Source: Shinella pollutisoli
GTDB lineage: Bacteria; Pseudomonadota; Alphaproteobacteria; Rhizobiales; Rhizobiaceae
Assembly (NCBI RefSeq): GCF_024609765.1
Contig: NZ_JANFDG010000018.1
Coordinates: 1-64,000 of the forward strand
Length of the DNA stretch: 64,000 nucleotides
Direction of reading: 5' to 3'
A program made the position numbers and the translations under genes. Every line of letters starts with the position of its first letter. The stretch's first letter is position 1. The notes beneath the pieces were generated by a model that worked only from the letters and a program-made list of their open reading frames with translations, made no database searches and had not been told where the DNA came from. Shown piece after piece: positions 15,508-24,125 of the stretch.

Positions 15508-15546
15508 TGCACAATTCAATCGCCTCGGATAAGCAACCGTTGTGCA
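15508..15546. promoter_or_regulatory. Inverted repeat between mmsA and the divergent LysR gene
   Basis: TGCACAA (15508-15514) and TTGTGCA (15540-15546) are exact reverse complements 25 bases apart. Inside this lies CGATT-N10-AATCG. Paired dyads in a divergent spacer fit the regulatory and activation sites used by LysR-type proteins. Confidence 0.4.
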
Positions 15547-15569
15547 GAAATCGACCAACGGAGGCGCCG

Positions 15570-16451
15570 ATGAACTGGGACGACGTGCGCATGTTCCTCG
15601 CCGTGGCGCGCACCGGGCAGCTTCTCGCCGCCTCGCGCCGGCTCGGCGTCAACCACGCCACGCTCAGCCGGCGGGTGAGCGCGCTGGAGGAGACGCTGAA
15701 GACGCGGCTCCTGGTGCGGCGCACCAACGGCTGCGAGCTCACGTCCGAGGGCGAGATCTTCCTCCGCGCGGCGGAGCGCATGGAGACCGAGATGCTGGCC
15801 GCACAGGCGAGCATCGGCCGCATCGACACGGCGGTCGCCGGCACCGTGCGCATCGGCGCGCCGGACGGCTTCGGCGTCTCCTTCCTCGCCCCCCGCCTCG
15901 GCCGGCTGACGGCGCGCCATCCGGAGCTGCGCATCCAGCTCGTACCGGTGCCGCGCTCCTTCTCGCTGTCGCAGCGCGAGGCGGACATCGCCATCACGCT
16001 GGAGCGGCCGGAGACGGGCCGGCTGGTCTCGGCGAAGCTCACCGACTACACGCTCGGCCTCTACGCTTCGCGCGCCTATCTCGACGAGAACGGCACGCCG
16101 CAGACCATCGAGGACCTCAAGGGCCACCGGCGCATCGGCTATGTGGAGGACCTGATCTTCACCGCCTCGCTCAACTTCACCGGCGAGATCATGCGGAGCT
16201 GGGACGCGGGCTTCGAGATCTCCAGCGCCACGGGGCAGACGGAGGCCGTGCGTTCCGGCGCCGGCATCGGCATCCTGCACGACTATATCGCCCGCCAGTA
16301 CGGCGAGCTCGTCCGCCTCCTGCCCGCGACCGCGATCCGCCGCGCCTACTGGACGACCTGGCACGAGAGCGCGCGCGATCTGGTGCGCGTGCGCACCGTG
16401 GTCGAATTCGTGCAGGAACTCGTGCAGGAGGAGCACGCCATCTTCCTGTAG
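15570..16451 (+). CDS. LysR-family regulator, probably of mmsA
   Basis: This 293-residue LysR-type regulator has a helix-turn-helix at residues about 17-36 (LLAASRRLGVNHATLSRRVS) and a substrate-binding effector domain at about 88-290. The start MNWDDVRMFLAVARTGQ is typical. The ATG at 15570 follows CGGAGG. Divergent placement next to mmsA suggests control by a semialdehyde or related catabolite. It runs toward the convergent bcsN gene with only 3 bases between the stops and no hairpin there, so overlapping 3' ends are likely. Confidence 0.85.
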   Translation: MNWDDVRMFLAVARTGQLLAASRRLGVNHATLSRRVSALEETLKTRLLVRRTNGCELTSEGEIFLRAAERMETEMLAAQASIGRIDTAVAGTVRIGAPDGFGVSFLAPRLGRLTARHPELRIQLVPVPRSFSLSQREADIAITLERPETGRLVSAKLTDYTLGLYASRAYLDENGTPQTIEDLKGHRRIGYVEDLIFTASLNFTGEIMRSWDAGFEISSATGQTEAVRSGAGIGILHDYIARQYGELVRLLPATAIRRAYWTTWHESARDLVRVRTVVEFVQELVQEEHAIFL

Positions 16452-16454
16452 GCC

Positions 16455-17339
16455 TCAGTCGAGGGCGGCAGTTGTCTCCGGCAGCGGCACCTTCGCCACC
16501 TTCACCTCCCGCTTGTCATCTTCCGCGAGAATCTCGCCCGGCAACGGCACGCGCACGGTGCGGGCGACGGCCGCGCTCTCCCCGGCAGGCTCTTCCGCGA
16601 CGACGCTGCGCTTCGCCACCCGACGCGGCTCGACGGAAACCGTCTCCGCCGCGACGACGGGGGCGGCCTTGGCGCGGATGCTGCCGTTGCCGGCGGCGAA
16701 GCGCAGCATGTCCAGCGTCTCGCGCGTCACCGGCTTCAGCCGCAGGCCGTCCATCAGCGCGGCGATGCGCTCGCGCGGGATGGCGGGATCGCAGAAGCGC
16801 AGGCGCACCTGCGCGGCATAGGCCGGCGCGCGCCATTGCCCGACGGCGGTAGCCTCCGCCGCCGGCGCGATGCGCTTCACATATTGCCAGGCATAGAGGC
16901 AGCTTCCCGAGGCGCCGAGCGCGCCGGTGGCATAGCCGTAGACGCCATGCATGTTCCCGCCCGGCGCCGGCTCGATGGTCATGGCGACGCCGGGGAGGCT
17001 TGCACGCATCTCCGCAAGGATCGCCCCGCGCGTCGGCGCGCGCCGGAAGGCCGCGCCCTTGCCCGGCAGGCCGATCCGCACGGTGAGCGCGTTCTCGCCC
17101 GCCATCGCCGTAGCGTTGGCGTAGACGATCGTCTGTTCGAGATCGTCGTCGCGCACCGTCTGTCGGACGCTCTCGACGGCGCCCGCCGCCGGCAGCAGCG
17201 CGGCAGCGAAATCCGGCGCGACATCGCTCGACAGCGGCGGCGCATCCGGCCGGATCGAGCCGGTCTCGAGGAACGGGTCGCTGACGGTCGAGCAGCCGGC
17301 AAGCGAGAGAAGCAGGGTGGAGACGGCGAGGAAGCGCAT
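16455..17339 (-). CDS. bcsN: Cellulose biosynthesis protein BcsN, lipoprotein
   Basis: This 294-residue lipoprotein has a lipobox LSLAGC (Cys16), followed by the FLETGSIRP linker common in rhizobial lipoproteins. It resembles BcsN, an accessory protein found only in alphaproteobacterial cellulose operons and of unknown biochemical role. Its C-terminal 70 residues are rich in Ala, Val, Arg and Glu and look disordered. It is the last gene of the bcs operon, 9 bases after the TPR gene. Anchoring in an envelope membrane facing the periplasm is expected from the lipobox. Confidence 0.75.
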   Translation of the reverse strand: MRFLAVSTLLLSLAGCSTVSDPFLETGSIRPDAPPLSSDVAPDFAAALLPAAGAVESVRQTVRDDDLEQTIVYANATAMAGENALTVRIGLPGKGAAFRRAPTRGAILAEMRASLPGVAMTIEPAPGGNMHGVYGYATGALGASGSCLYAWQYVKRIAPAAEATAVGQWRAPAYAAQVRLRFCDPAIPRERIAALMDGLRLKPVTRETLDMLRFAAGNGSIRAKAAPVVAAETVSVEPRRVAKRSVVAEEPAGESAAVARTVRVPLPGEILAEDDKREVKVAKVPLPETTAALD

Positions 17340-17348
17340 GGCGGACCC

Positions 17349-19256
17349 TTATCGCGCGGTGGCGGCGATGCCGCGCGCGGCGGCAGCGTCGTGGAGATGC
17401 ATGTCGAGCCTTTCGAACACGGCGCGCGCCTCGCGGCGGTTGCCGAGATGATAGTGCGCCCAGCCGCGAAGCTGGCTGAGATCGGGCGGCTCGGCGGCAA
17501 GCGCCATGCGCGCGTTCAGCGCGTCGAGCACCCGCTGGTACTGCTTGTGGTCGAAGGCGGAACGGGCGCGCTGCCAGTAGATTTCCGCCCGCACCTCGCG
17601 CTCGCGCTTTTCCGCGAGCGGGTAAAGGCCGACGATCGCCTCCGCCTCGTCGGTGAGCCGGCCGCGCAGCAGCGTCAGCGCCGCACCATAGGTGGCGTCC
17701 GGCTGGGTACGGGCATTGCCGAGCGCCGCCTCGAAGGCCCTGCGCGCTTCGGACAGGCGGTCGAGGCCCAGATGGCACCAGCCCCTGATGAGCTGCGCAT
17801 CGGCAGAGAGGGGGCCGCGTGTCTCGAGAGCGGCGAGCTTCTCCACGCAGGCGCCGTAGCGCTTCGCCTTGAAATCGGCGAGATAGCCGGTGTCGGCCGC
17901 GGCCTTGGCCGGCGTTTCGGCGGTGGCCGCCCGGTTCCTTTTGGACGGACGGATCCTGCCGATCTCCTCCCAGACCGCAGGGTAGACGCCCCGGTATTCC
18001 TCCTCCAGCGCGGCGGAACCGGCCTTGTCGCCGAGGCGAAGCAGGCTTAGGGCGAGGCCCTTCACCCGCACCGGCGCGCTCTCCCAATCGAGCGCCTTGC
18101 CGAACCAGGCCCTAGCGGCCTCGTACTGGCGGGAATTGTAGGCATACCAGGCAAGGATTTCCGCATGGCCGGCACTCTCGGCGGCGAGAATGGCGTTGCT
18201 GTAGGCCGTCACCGTGCCGGCGTCGATCTCCCGCTCACCGGGCCTTGCGAAACGGACGGAGAGTGCGTTCATCAGGAACTGCGGGTCGCCGGCGAGCTCC
18301 TGCAGATAGGCCTCGGCGACGCCATAGGCCTCGTCCTGCCGATCCTGCGCGGCAAGCGACAGGTAGAGGCCCTTGGCGTTCTCCGCATCGCGCCCGCCGG
18401 CAAGCGCCGTGCGGAACCACTGCTCCGCCGTCTTCGGCGCGCCGGTCTTGAGGTCGTGCCAGCCGAGAAGGGAAAGGTCGGCTGTCTCCGGCGCCGTCCG
18501 CAGGCGGGCGAGCGTGGCTTCGGCGAGCGGCGCCTGCCTTGCCTCGTCCGCGTTGAACGCCGCGACTTCCCTGCGCGCCAGGTCCCGTTCGATCGGCTCG
18601 ATCTCCGCCGCGGGCAGACCGAGGCCGGCAAGCTTGCGACGCAGGTCTTCGGCGGGCAGATCGCGCACGGCCTTGCGCAAGGTGGCCACGAGCTGCCCGT
18701 CCGGCAGGCGCGCCGCGCCCTCGCGCGAAAGCAGGCCGCGATAGGCTGTCTCCGCGACCGTTTTCGCACCGGTCTCGGCGGCCGCGTCGATCAGCATCCA
18801 GACGAGGTCGACCTCGGTCTCGCTTTCCGGATCGAGCCCGCCTGCCGCCGCGACGACGCCCGCCCAGTCCTTGCGGGCGGCAGCCGCCGTCATCTCGGCG
18901 CGCAGCTTGCGGCGGGCGAGCTTGGCGGAGAAGTCCTCGCTCGGCGCCCATGCGGGATCCTGCGCGCGGCGGCGGCCGATCTCGGCCTCGATGCCGGCGA
19001 AATCGTCCGCCTCGTAGAGCGTCCAGAGCGCACTTTCGTCCGCCTGCCCCGCAGCCGGCGCATGGATGTCGGCCGGCACGACGAAACCGGGATATTTCAG
19101 CCGCAGGCGCGCCGCCTCGGCCTCCACCCGGTCCTGCTCGCCGTGCTCGGCGTAATAGTAGAGCGCGGCCAGCTCGACCGCATCGGGGACGGACCTCGCT
19201 TCCTCCGCAAAGGCGGCGGAGGCAAGCAGCAGGCCGGAAAGGAACAGCAGTCTCAT
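17349..19256 (-). CDS. TPR-repeat protein of the cellulose operon
   Basis: This 635-residue exported protein has a signal peptide (residues 1-17, ending ASAAFA) and a wholly helical, tetratricopeptide/Sel1-like solenoid. Repeats are clearest at about 355-420 and 480-630, for example DAQLIRGWCHLGLDRLSEAR and LSQLRGWAHYHLGNRREARA. It occupies the place of the TPR scaffold of cellulose operons (BcsC N-terminus or BcsK), but there is no outer-membrane beta-barrel. It overlaps bcsB by four bases. It probably scaffolds periplasmic passage of the glucan; that role is inferred. Confidence 0.7.
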   Translation of the reverse strand: MRLLFLSGLLLASAAFAEEARSVPDAVELAALYYYAEHGEQDRVEAEAARLRLKYPGFVVPADIHAPAAGQADESALWTLYEADDFAGIEAEIGRRRAQDPAWAPSEDFSAKLARRKLRAEMTAAAARKDWAGVVAAAGGLDPESETEVDLVWMLIDAAAETGAKTVAETAYRGLLSREGAARLPDGQLVATLRKAVRDLPAEDLRRKLAGLGLPAAEIEPIERDLARREVAAFNADEARQAPLAEATLARLRTAPETADLSLLGWHDLKTGAPKTAEQWFRTALAGGRDAENAKGLYLSLAAQDRQDEAYGVAEAYLQELAGDPQFLMNALSVRFARPGEREIDAGTVTAYSNAILAAESAGHAEILAWYAYNSRQYEAARAWFGKALDWESAPVRVKGLALSLLRLGDKAGSAALEEEYRGVYPAVWEEIGRIRPSKRNRAATAETPAKAAADTGYLADFKAKRYGACVEKLAALETRGPLSADAQLIRGWCHLGLDRLSEARRAFEAALGNARTQPDATYGAALTLLRGRLTDEAEAIVGLYPLAEKREREVRAEIYWQRARSAFDHKQYQRVLDALNARMALAAEPPDLSQLRGWAHYHLGNRREARAVFERLDMHLHDAAAARGIAATAR

Positions 19257-21439
19257 CGGTCGGACCTCACGCCCTTGCGGGGAACCGTCAACCCGAGCCA
19301 GGCGGCGAAGAGGCCGAGCGAGCCCAGCACGAGCAGAACGTAGATCTCGAAATTGTCAGAGAACCACGCGGCGGCGACGCGGCGCAGGTTGCCGGGGCTG
19401 CGGTCGGCGAGCCCCGCGACGTAGCGTTCCGCGGCGGGCATGCTCACCACCGACAGGCCCGCCTTCTCGACAATCGCCGTCCCGCCCTCAAGGTTGCGCC
19501 AGACCGCGGGCTCGACGAGACGGCGCGCGCCTGCCTCCGCCTCGTCCGGCGCGGCGGCGCTGAGCGTGGTCCAGGTCGCAAGCCCGTCGGGCGAGCGCAT
19601 CTGCGAGAGGGTGACGAGCGCGCCCTCCCCGTGCGGCACGGCGTGCGCTGGCGCCTCGCCGTCATAGTTCAGCCAGCGGCCGAAGCGGCGCGGGGCTTCC
19701 GCAAGCCACAGCCGCGCGCGTGCGGTCAACGACAGGTCATCCTCCCCGGCCGCGGTCGCGCTGCGGAAGGCTTCCAGCAGCGCGGCGGAATCGGCGGCAG
19801 GCCCGTCGGAAATCGAGGCCGTCACCACCGGATCGGGGAAGGCGCCCTTGCCGGCGGCGCCGAGTTCGGCGAATTCGCCCTGCGCGGTGATGACGAGCGC
19901 GTCGCGGCTGCTTCCCGCCGCGGGTGCGCCGAGGGCGATAGTAACGTCGAACGGCGCGCGGGCGGCGAGCGCAAGGCGCGACAGCAGCGTCAGGCCGGCG
20001 GCGGCCGTCCCGGCGTCCGCCCGGTCGAGGAAGAGGTCGAAGCCCTTGCCGCCGGCATAGGGATAGGCCTTGCCGGCGAGGGCGGCGAGATCGGGAAGCC
20101 GGCCGAGGCGGGCGAGCGCCGGCACCTCGATCGACGTCGTGTCGAGCAGGATGAAGCGCGGCCTTGCGTCGTCGCGCGCCTCCGGCCGGCAGGCCGCGTC
20201 GGCCGCCACCGGCAGCTCGGCGAGCAGTTCCACCCGGTTGGCGCCGGGGCGGAAGGCGCGCAGCGGTAGCTCGATGCGCTTGCCGTCGAACTGCTCGCCG
20301 TCACGGTTGCGGAACGGATAGCTCTTCACGACGCGGTCGTTGACCCTGACGAGGAGCTGCGCCGAGGGATCGAGGCCCGGCGAGGTCGCGGCGTGGAGAT
20401 GAAGGTCGAGCGTCGCATACTCCGCCGGATAGAAATCCGCGGGCATCTCGACGGAGAAGCCGGTGCGCGACAGGCGGCCCGAGAAGGTACGGGTACGGTA
20501 TCCCGCCTCTCTCAGCGTGAGCCGCGTGCCGGCCTCGACCACGAGCCTGCCGCTTTCCGCACCGAGAACGCCGGACTTCAGCCCGTCGGCCATCGGTCCC
20601 CTGACGGCGGCGAGCACCGCCGCATTGGCCTCGCTGCGGCCAACGGCGCGCAGCACGACCGTCGCCCGTCCCGCCTCGCCCGCCGGCCGCACCGACAGGC
20701 CGCGCGGCGCGCCGGCAAATGCGGTACTACCGACACGGTCCGTCGCCACGACGAGGTCGATGCCGGGGCCGGTCCCCGGCCGGTCGGCGACCGAGACCGC
20801 GACGTCATCGCGGTTGAGGAAGAGCACGAGCGCCTGGAGCGCAGGGGCCACGATATTCAGCGCCTCCGCATCGAGCGCCCCGGGAACGACCACGCGGATA
20901 TCGGTGCGGTCGGCGTTGCGGCGCACGGTGAGCAAGCTGTCGAAATCGTCGAAGGCGACGTCCTGCGCCGGCCGGAAGCCGGTCGCCGCTGGGTCGAGCT
21001 TCGTCCACAGCTCGTAGGTCGCGTCGAGCGAGCAGTCGACGCGGTGGTGCTGGCGGGCGCGCAGCCGCACGGTATTGCGGCCGGGCTTCAGCATGCCGGC
21101 GTCGACGGAGATCGTCTCGGCGCGCGTTCCGCCGGGCGAGGCGATGGCGAAGCCGCCGGCAGCGCGGCCGTTGACCTCGACGTCCATCCGCGCCGTGTCG
21201 GGCAGCACGGAGACGGCGTTGGCATAGGCGAGCGTGAGGAGACCACCCGCCGCCGCCTGCGCGCCGTCGAGATGGAAGCTGAAGAGCGCCTCGTCGTCCT
21301 CGCCGGAAAGCGTATGGTCGTCGGCCGACTGCTCGAAGGGGATCAGGGCGGCCGCATCCACGGCCCGGCAGGGGGCGGTCGAAGCCGCAAGCAGGGCGAG
21401 CCCGACGAGCAGGGGAAGAAACGTCTTAGCCATGGACAT
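19253..21439 (-). CDS. bcsB: Cellulose synthase regulatory subunit BcsB
   Basis: This 728-residue periplasmic subunit has a signal peptide (MSMAKTFLPLLVGLALLAAS...) and a single C-terminal membrane helix (FEIYVLLVLGSLGLFAAWLG, about residues 694-716) that docks on BcsA. Between these are the alternating jelly-roll and flavodoxin-like domains of BcsB, recognisable in RARQHHRVDCSLDATYELWT and LLVRVNDRVVKSYPF. BcsB guides the nascent glucan through the periplasm. The ATG at 21439 follows GGAG and overlaps the bcsA end by 14 bases, so expression is coupled to bcsA. Confidence 0.88.
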   Translation of the reverse strand: MSMAKTFLPLLVGLALLAASTAPCRAVDAAALIPFEQSADDHTLSGEDDEALFSFHLDGAQAAAGGLLTLAYANAVSVLPDTARMDVEVNGRAAGGFAIASPGGTRAETISVDAGMLKPGRNTVRLRARQHHRVDCSLDATYELWTKLDPAATGFRPAQDVAFDDFDSLLTVRRNADRTDIRVVVPGALDAEALNIVAPALQALVLFLNRDDVAVSVADRPGTGPGIDLVVATDRVGSTAFAGAPRGLSVRPAGEAGRATVVLRAVGRSEANAAVLAAVRGPMADGLKSGVLGAESGRLVVEAGTRLTLREAGYRTRTFSGRLSRTGFSVEMPADFYPAEYATLDLHLHAATSPGLDPSAQLLVRVNDRVVKSYPFRNRDGEQFDGKRIELPLRAFRPGANRVELLAELPVAADAACRPEARDDARPRFILLDTTSIEVPALARLGRLPDLAALAGKAYPYAGGKGFDLFLDRADAGTAAAGLTLLSRLALAARAPFDVTIALGAPAAGSSRDALVITAQGEFAELGAAGKGAFPDPVVTASISDGPAADSAALLEAFRSATAAGEDDLSLTARARLWLAEAPRRFGRWLNYDGEAPAHAVPHGEGALVTLSQMRSPDGLATWTTLSAAAPDEAEAGARRLVEPAVWRNLEGGTAIVEKAGLSVVSMPAAERYVAGLADRSPGNLRRVAAAWFSDNFEIYVLLVLGSLGLFAAWLGLTVPRKGVRSDR

Positions 21440-23702
21440 GGGCTCCGGCGAGGATGGGAGGCAGCGCGGCAGCGCGGCCGGGAATGGAGGCGCTGTTCTC
21501 CTTCACCACGATCGGCGCATCGGCGGCCGACGGCACGACGCTTTCGCGCACCAGGCCGGCGGCATAGCCGAGCGCCCGGAGCGTCTCCGTCACGCTCCAC
21601 AGCGCGAAACGCGCCGTGCCGCGGAAGAAGCCGCAGCGGACCTGGCGGCGCGTCAGCCGCTCCTGCAGCACCGACTGGTCGGCATACATGAGATCGGCGA
21701 TGGCGATGAAGGTCTGCGGCGTGCGCTCGCGATAGGCGAAGCCGTAGATGCCCTCCCCGCCGCCACGCCTCGAGCGGCTGACCACCTCGAAGGAGACGGA
21801 GCGGCCGCCCCGGCGCAGCTCGATCGTCGCCTCGACCGGGTTTTCCGGATCGATTGCCGGCGCGTTCTCGAGGAACTCCACCGAGACGCCGCCGAAGGAG
21901 GCGTCCTGGATGACGACCGTGTGCAGCGTGCCGGCAAGCGCCATCAGCGCGTGGCGCCGGACCGGCAGGCGCTGGTTGCGGCGAAGCTCCCGCCGTTCCG
22001 CGACGACGCCGAGCGCGGCCCCGGCAAGGCTCAGATTGACGAGGTTCCAGCCCGCCACGATCAGCAGGAGCTCGGTCGCGACCGGCTCCGTCATCAGCCG
22101 GTAGCCCGAATAGAGGGCGGCGGCCAGCAGCAGGAAGAAGATCAGGAAATAGGGTCGCGCCAGCGGCGAGAGCATGCTGCGATCAAGCGTCTGGCCCTTC
22201 GCCGTGACGTTGAAGGTGGGCTTGCGCGGGTTGCGCAGCACGCTGAGGATCGAGCCGAACAGCAGCACCGACTGCACGTATTCGTAGAGCTCCGAGACCC
22301 AGGGCCAGCGGACGCGGCCGTAGAGATAGTTCTGCATGGCGAAGGAGCCGACGAGATAGGTGACCGCATAGGCGGCGAAGCCGGCGATGTTCGCCTGGTA
22401 GATCTCCAGCGAGAAGAAGATGTAGAGGAGCGGCGAGAAGGTGAAGGCGAGCCGCGACAGCGGGAACAGCCAGAAGAGGTTGATGCCGGCGTAGCAGACG
22501 CGCTGGGCGAGCGTCAGGCCCTTCGCGAGGAACGGACGGTTGAGCAGCAGGATCTGCAGCATGCCCTGGCACCAGCGGGCGCGCTGGCCGATGAAGGAGA
22601 CGAAGGTCTCCGGCTGCAGGCCGGCGATCAGCGGCTTGTCGACATAGATGCTGTGCCAGCCGCGGGCATGCAGCGACAGCGCCGTCTCGCAATCCTCGGT
22701 GATCGACTGGCCGGAGAAGCCGTTCGCCGCGGCAAGCGCCGAGCGGCGCAGCACCGCCGCCGAACCGCAGAAGAAGGACGCGTTCCACTTGTCGAGCCCG
22801 CGCTGCAGGATCGAATAGAACATCTCGTTCTCCGAGGGCATGCGGGCGAAGGTCCTGAGGTTCTTCTCCAGCGGGTCCGGGTTCAGGAAATAATGCGGCG
22901 TCTGCACGAGGAAGAGTTTCTTGTCCTCGCGGAAGAAGCCCACAGTCTCGCGCAGGAACTCGCGCACCGGCGCGTGGTCGGCGTCGAAGACGACGACGAG
23001 CTCGCCCTTCGAGACCTTGAGGCCCTCGTTGAGATTGCCGGCCTTGGCATGGTCGTTCTGTCCGCGCGCGTGATAGTGGACGCCGAGCGCCGCGCAGAGT
23101 GCCTTCAGCTGCCCGTGCCGGCGGATCGCGGCGATGGCGATGCGCGGGTCCCTGTGGTTGCGCTTGGCCTCCGTGCCGCCGTCGTCGAGCAGGTAGACGG
23201 CAAGTTTGTCGCGCGGGTAGAGCATCGACTTCGCCGCCGCGAGCGTGCCGGCGAGAAGCTCGGGGTCCTCGTTGTAGGACGGGATGAAGACGTCGACCGT
23301 CGGAAGGTCCGCGGCGGCGCCCGGCGCCGGCGTCTTGCGCTTCACCGGGTCGGCGAGCATGAAGAAGCTCACCGCCAGCATGGCGAGGCAATACATCTCG
23401 GCAAGGTAGAGCATGAGGCCGGGGATGAAGTTCAGCGGCTCGTGCACGCTCGGCAGCGTCTCCGTCGTGCGCCAGAAGGCGTAGCGCATGGCGAGGATGG
23501 CGGCGAAGACGAAGGTGACGAGCCGGAAGACCGGGCTTTCCGGGCGGGTCATCGCCAGGAACAATATTCCGAGAACGGCGAAGCTGAGAACGAGTTGGGC
23601 CTGGAGGCTGATCGGCAGCCAGAGAAGGAACAGCCCGAGCATGCCGGCGGGAACCGCCAGCCATTTGGCGCACGTCATGTGCATCTGAAACCCCATTTGC
23701 AT
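21426..23702 (-). CDS. bcsA: Cellulose synthase catalytic subunit BcsA (UDP-forming)
   Basis: This 758-residue processive GT2 enzyme polymerises UDP-glucose into beta-1,4-glucan and exports it. The catalytic set is complete: DDG in VYLLDDGGTEAKR, DxD in VVFDADHAPV, TED in SITEDCETALS and QxxRW in QRARWCQGM, with flanking membrane helices. The C-terminal PilZ domain has an Arg-rich motif (ELRRNQRLPVRR) and DASFGGVS, matching the c-di-GMP consensus [DN]xSxxG, so activation by c-di-GMP is expected. ATGs at 23702, 23696 and 23684 are all in frame; the last has the better upstream GGGG. It heads the bcsA-bcsB-TPR-bcsN operon, which lacks bcsZ. Confidence 0.92.
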   Translation of the reverse strand: MQMGFQMHMTCAKWLAVPAGMLGLFLLWLPISLQAQLVLSFAVLGILFLAMTRPESPVFRLVTFVFAAILAMRYAFWRTTETLPSVHEPLNFIPGLMLYLAEMYCLAMLAVSFFMLADPVKRKTPAPGAAADLPTVDVFIPSYNEDPELLAGTLAAAKSMLYPRDKLAVYLLDDGGTEAKRNHRDPRIAIAAIRRHGQLKALCAALGVHYHARGQNDHAKAGNLNEGLKVSKGELVVVFDADHAPVREFLRETVGFFREDKKLFLVQTPHYFLNPDPLEKNLRTFARMPSENEMFYSILQRGLDKWNASFFCGSAAVLRRSALAAANGFSGQSITEDCETALSLHARGWHSIYVDKPLIAGLQPETFVSFIGQRARWCQGMLQILLLNRPFLAKGLTLAQRVCYAGINLFWLFPLSRLAFTFSPLLYIFFSLEIYQANIAGFAAYAVTYLVGSFAMQNYLYGRVRWPWVSELYEYVQSVLLFGSILSVLRNPRKPTFNVTAKGQTLDRSMLSPLARPYFLIFFLLLAAALYSGYRLMTEPVATELLLIVAGWNLVNLSLAGAALGVVAERRELRRNQRLPVRRHALMALAGTLHTVVIQDASFGGVSVEFLENAPAIDPENPVEATIELRRGGRSVSFEVVSRSRRGGGEGIYGFAYRERTPQTFIAIADLMYADQSVLQERLTRRQVRCGFFRGTARFALWSVTETLRALGYAAGLVRESVVPSAADAPIVVKENSASIPGRAAALPPILAGAHVHG

Positions 23703-23910
23703 CGCGGCGGCGCGTCATGCGGACCGATTCCCCAAACGGGAACGGGCCGAAATTAGGGATCCATTGGTCAACGGAATCCTAATACAGTCCCGAAACGGGA
23801 TGGGCTTTCAGGGCCTTGGTAAACGAAGGATTGATGCGGGCGCCCGAGGGCGCGCGAAAGCGGGCGGCGATGAGCGCGGCAGGCGATCGGACAGGGGAGA
23901 AAAAGGGAAA

Positions 23911-23987
23911 TGGTACGGTTGGCTGGAGTCGAACCAGCGACCTCAGGTGCCACAAACCTGCGCTCTAACCAACTGAGCTACAACCGC
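23911..23987 (-). tRNA. tRNA-His (GTG)
   Basis: A 77-base tRNA with encoded CCA. The anticodon stem CAGGT/ACCTG closes a loop TTGTGGC with anticodon GTG, and the T-arm is GCTGG-TTCGACT-CCAGC. The acceptor pairs GCGGTTG with CAACCGT, giving a G1:U72 wobble and discriminator A73. There is no G at position -1 (the base before G1 is T), unlike most bacterial tRNA-His. Loss of G-1 with A73 is known in a subset of alphaproteobacteria, including rhizobia, that have a divergent histidyl-tRNA synthetase. Confidence 0.95.
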
Positions 23988-24066
23988 ACATGCGGGGCGC
24001 GAACCGCGCTTGGGCCGTCAAATACGGGCAGAGGGCCTGTTTTGCAAGTCCCTTGTGGCGCACGCC

Positions 24067-24099
24067 ACAAAAAAAGGCCGGACGCTGCCGTCCGGCCTT
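24067..24099 (-). terminator. Intrinsic terminator of the phasin gene
   Basis: AAGGCCGGAC and GTCCGGCCTT form a perfect 10-bp stem with a 6-base loop, followed on the minus strand by seven T. It begins 27 bases after the phasin stop. Confidence 0.9.
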
Positions 24100-24125
24100 G
24101 ATCAGCGGCATACCGGGGCCGGAGT

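Noticed and set aside
16440-16470. A search for a duplicated tRNA-His 3' end marking the far side of a bcs island
   Set aside because: No copy of the tRNA 3' sequence is visible there, so an att-site pair cannot be claimed.
21234-23756. An 840-codon plus-strand frame opposite bcsA and bcsB
   Set aside because: Composition is dominated by Arg, Glu, Gly and His from antisense GC-rich codons, while bcsA on the other strand has all its catalytic motifs.
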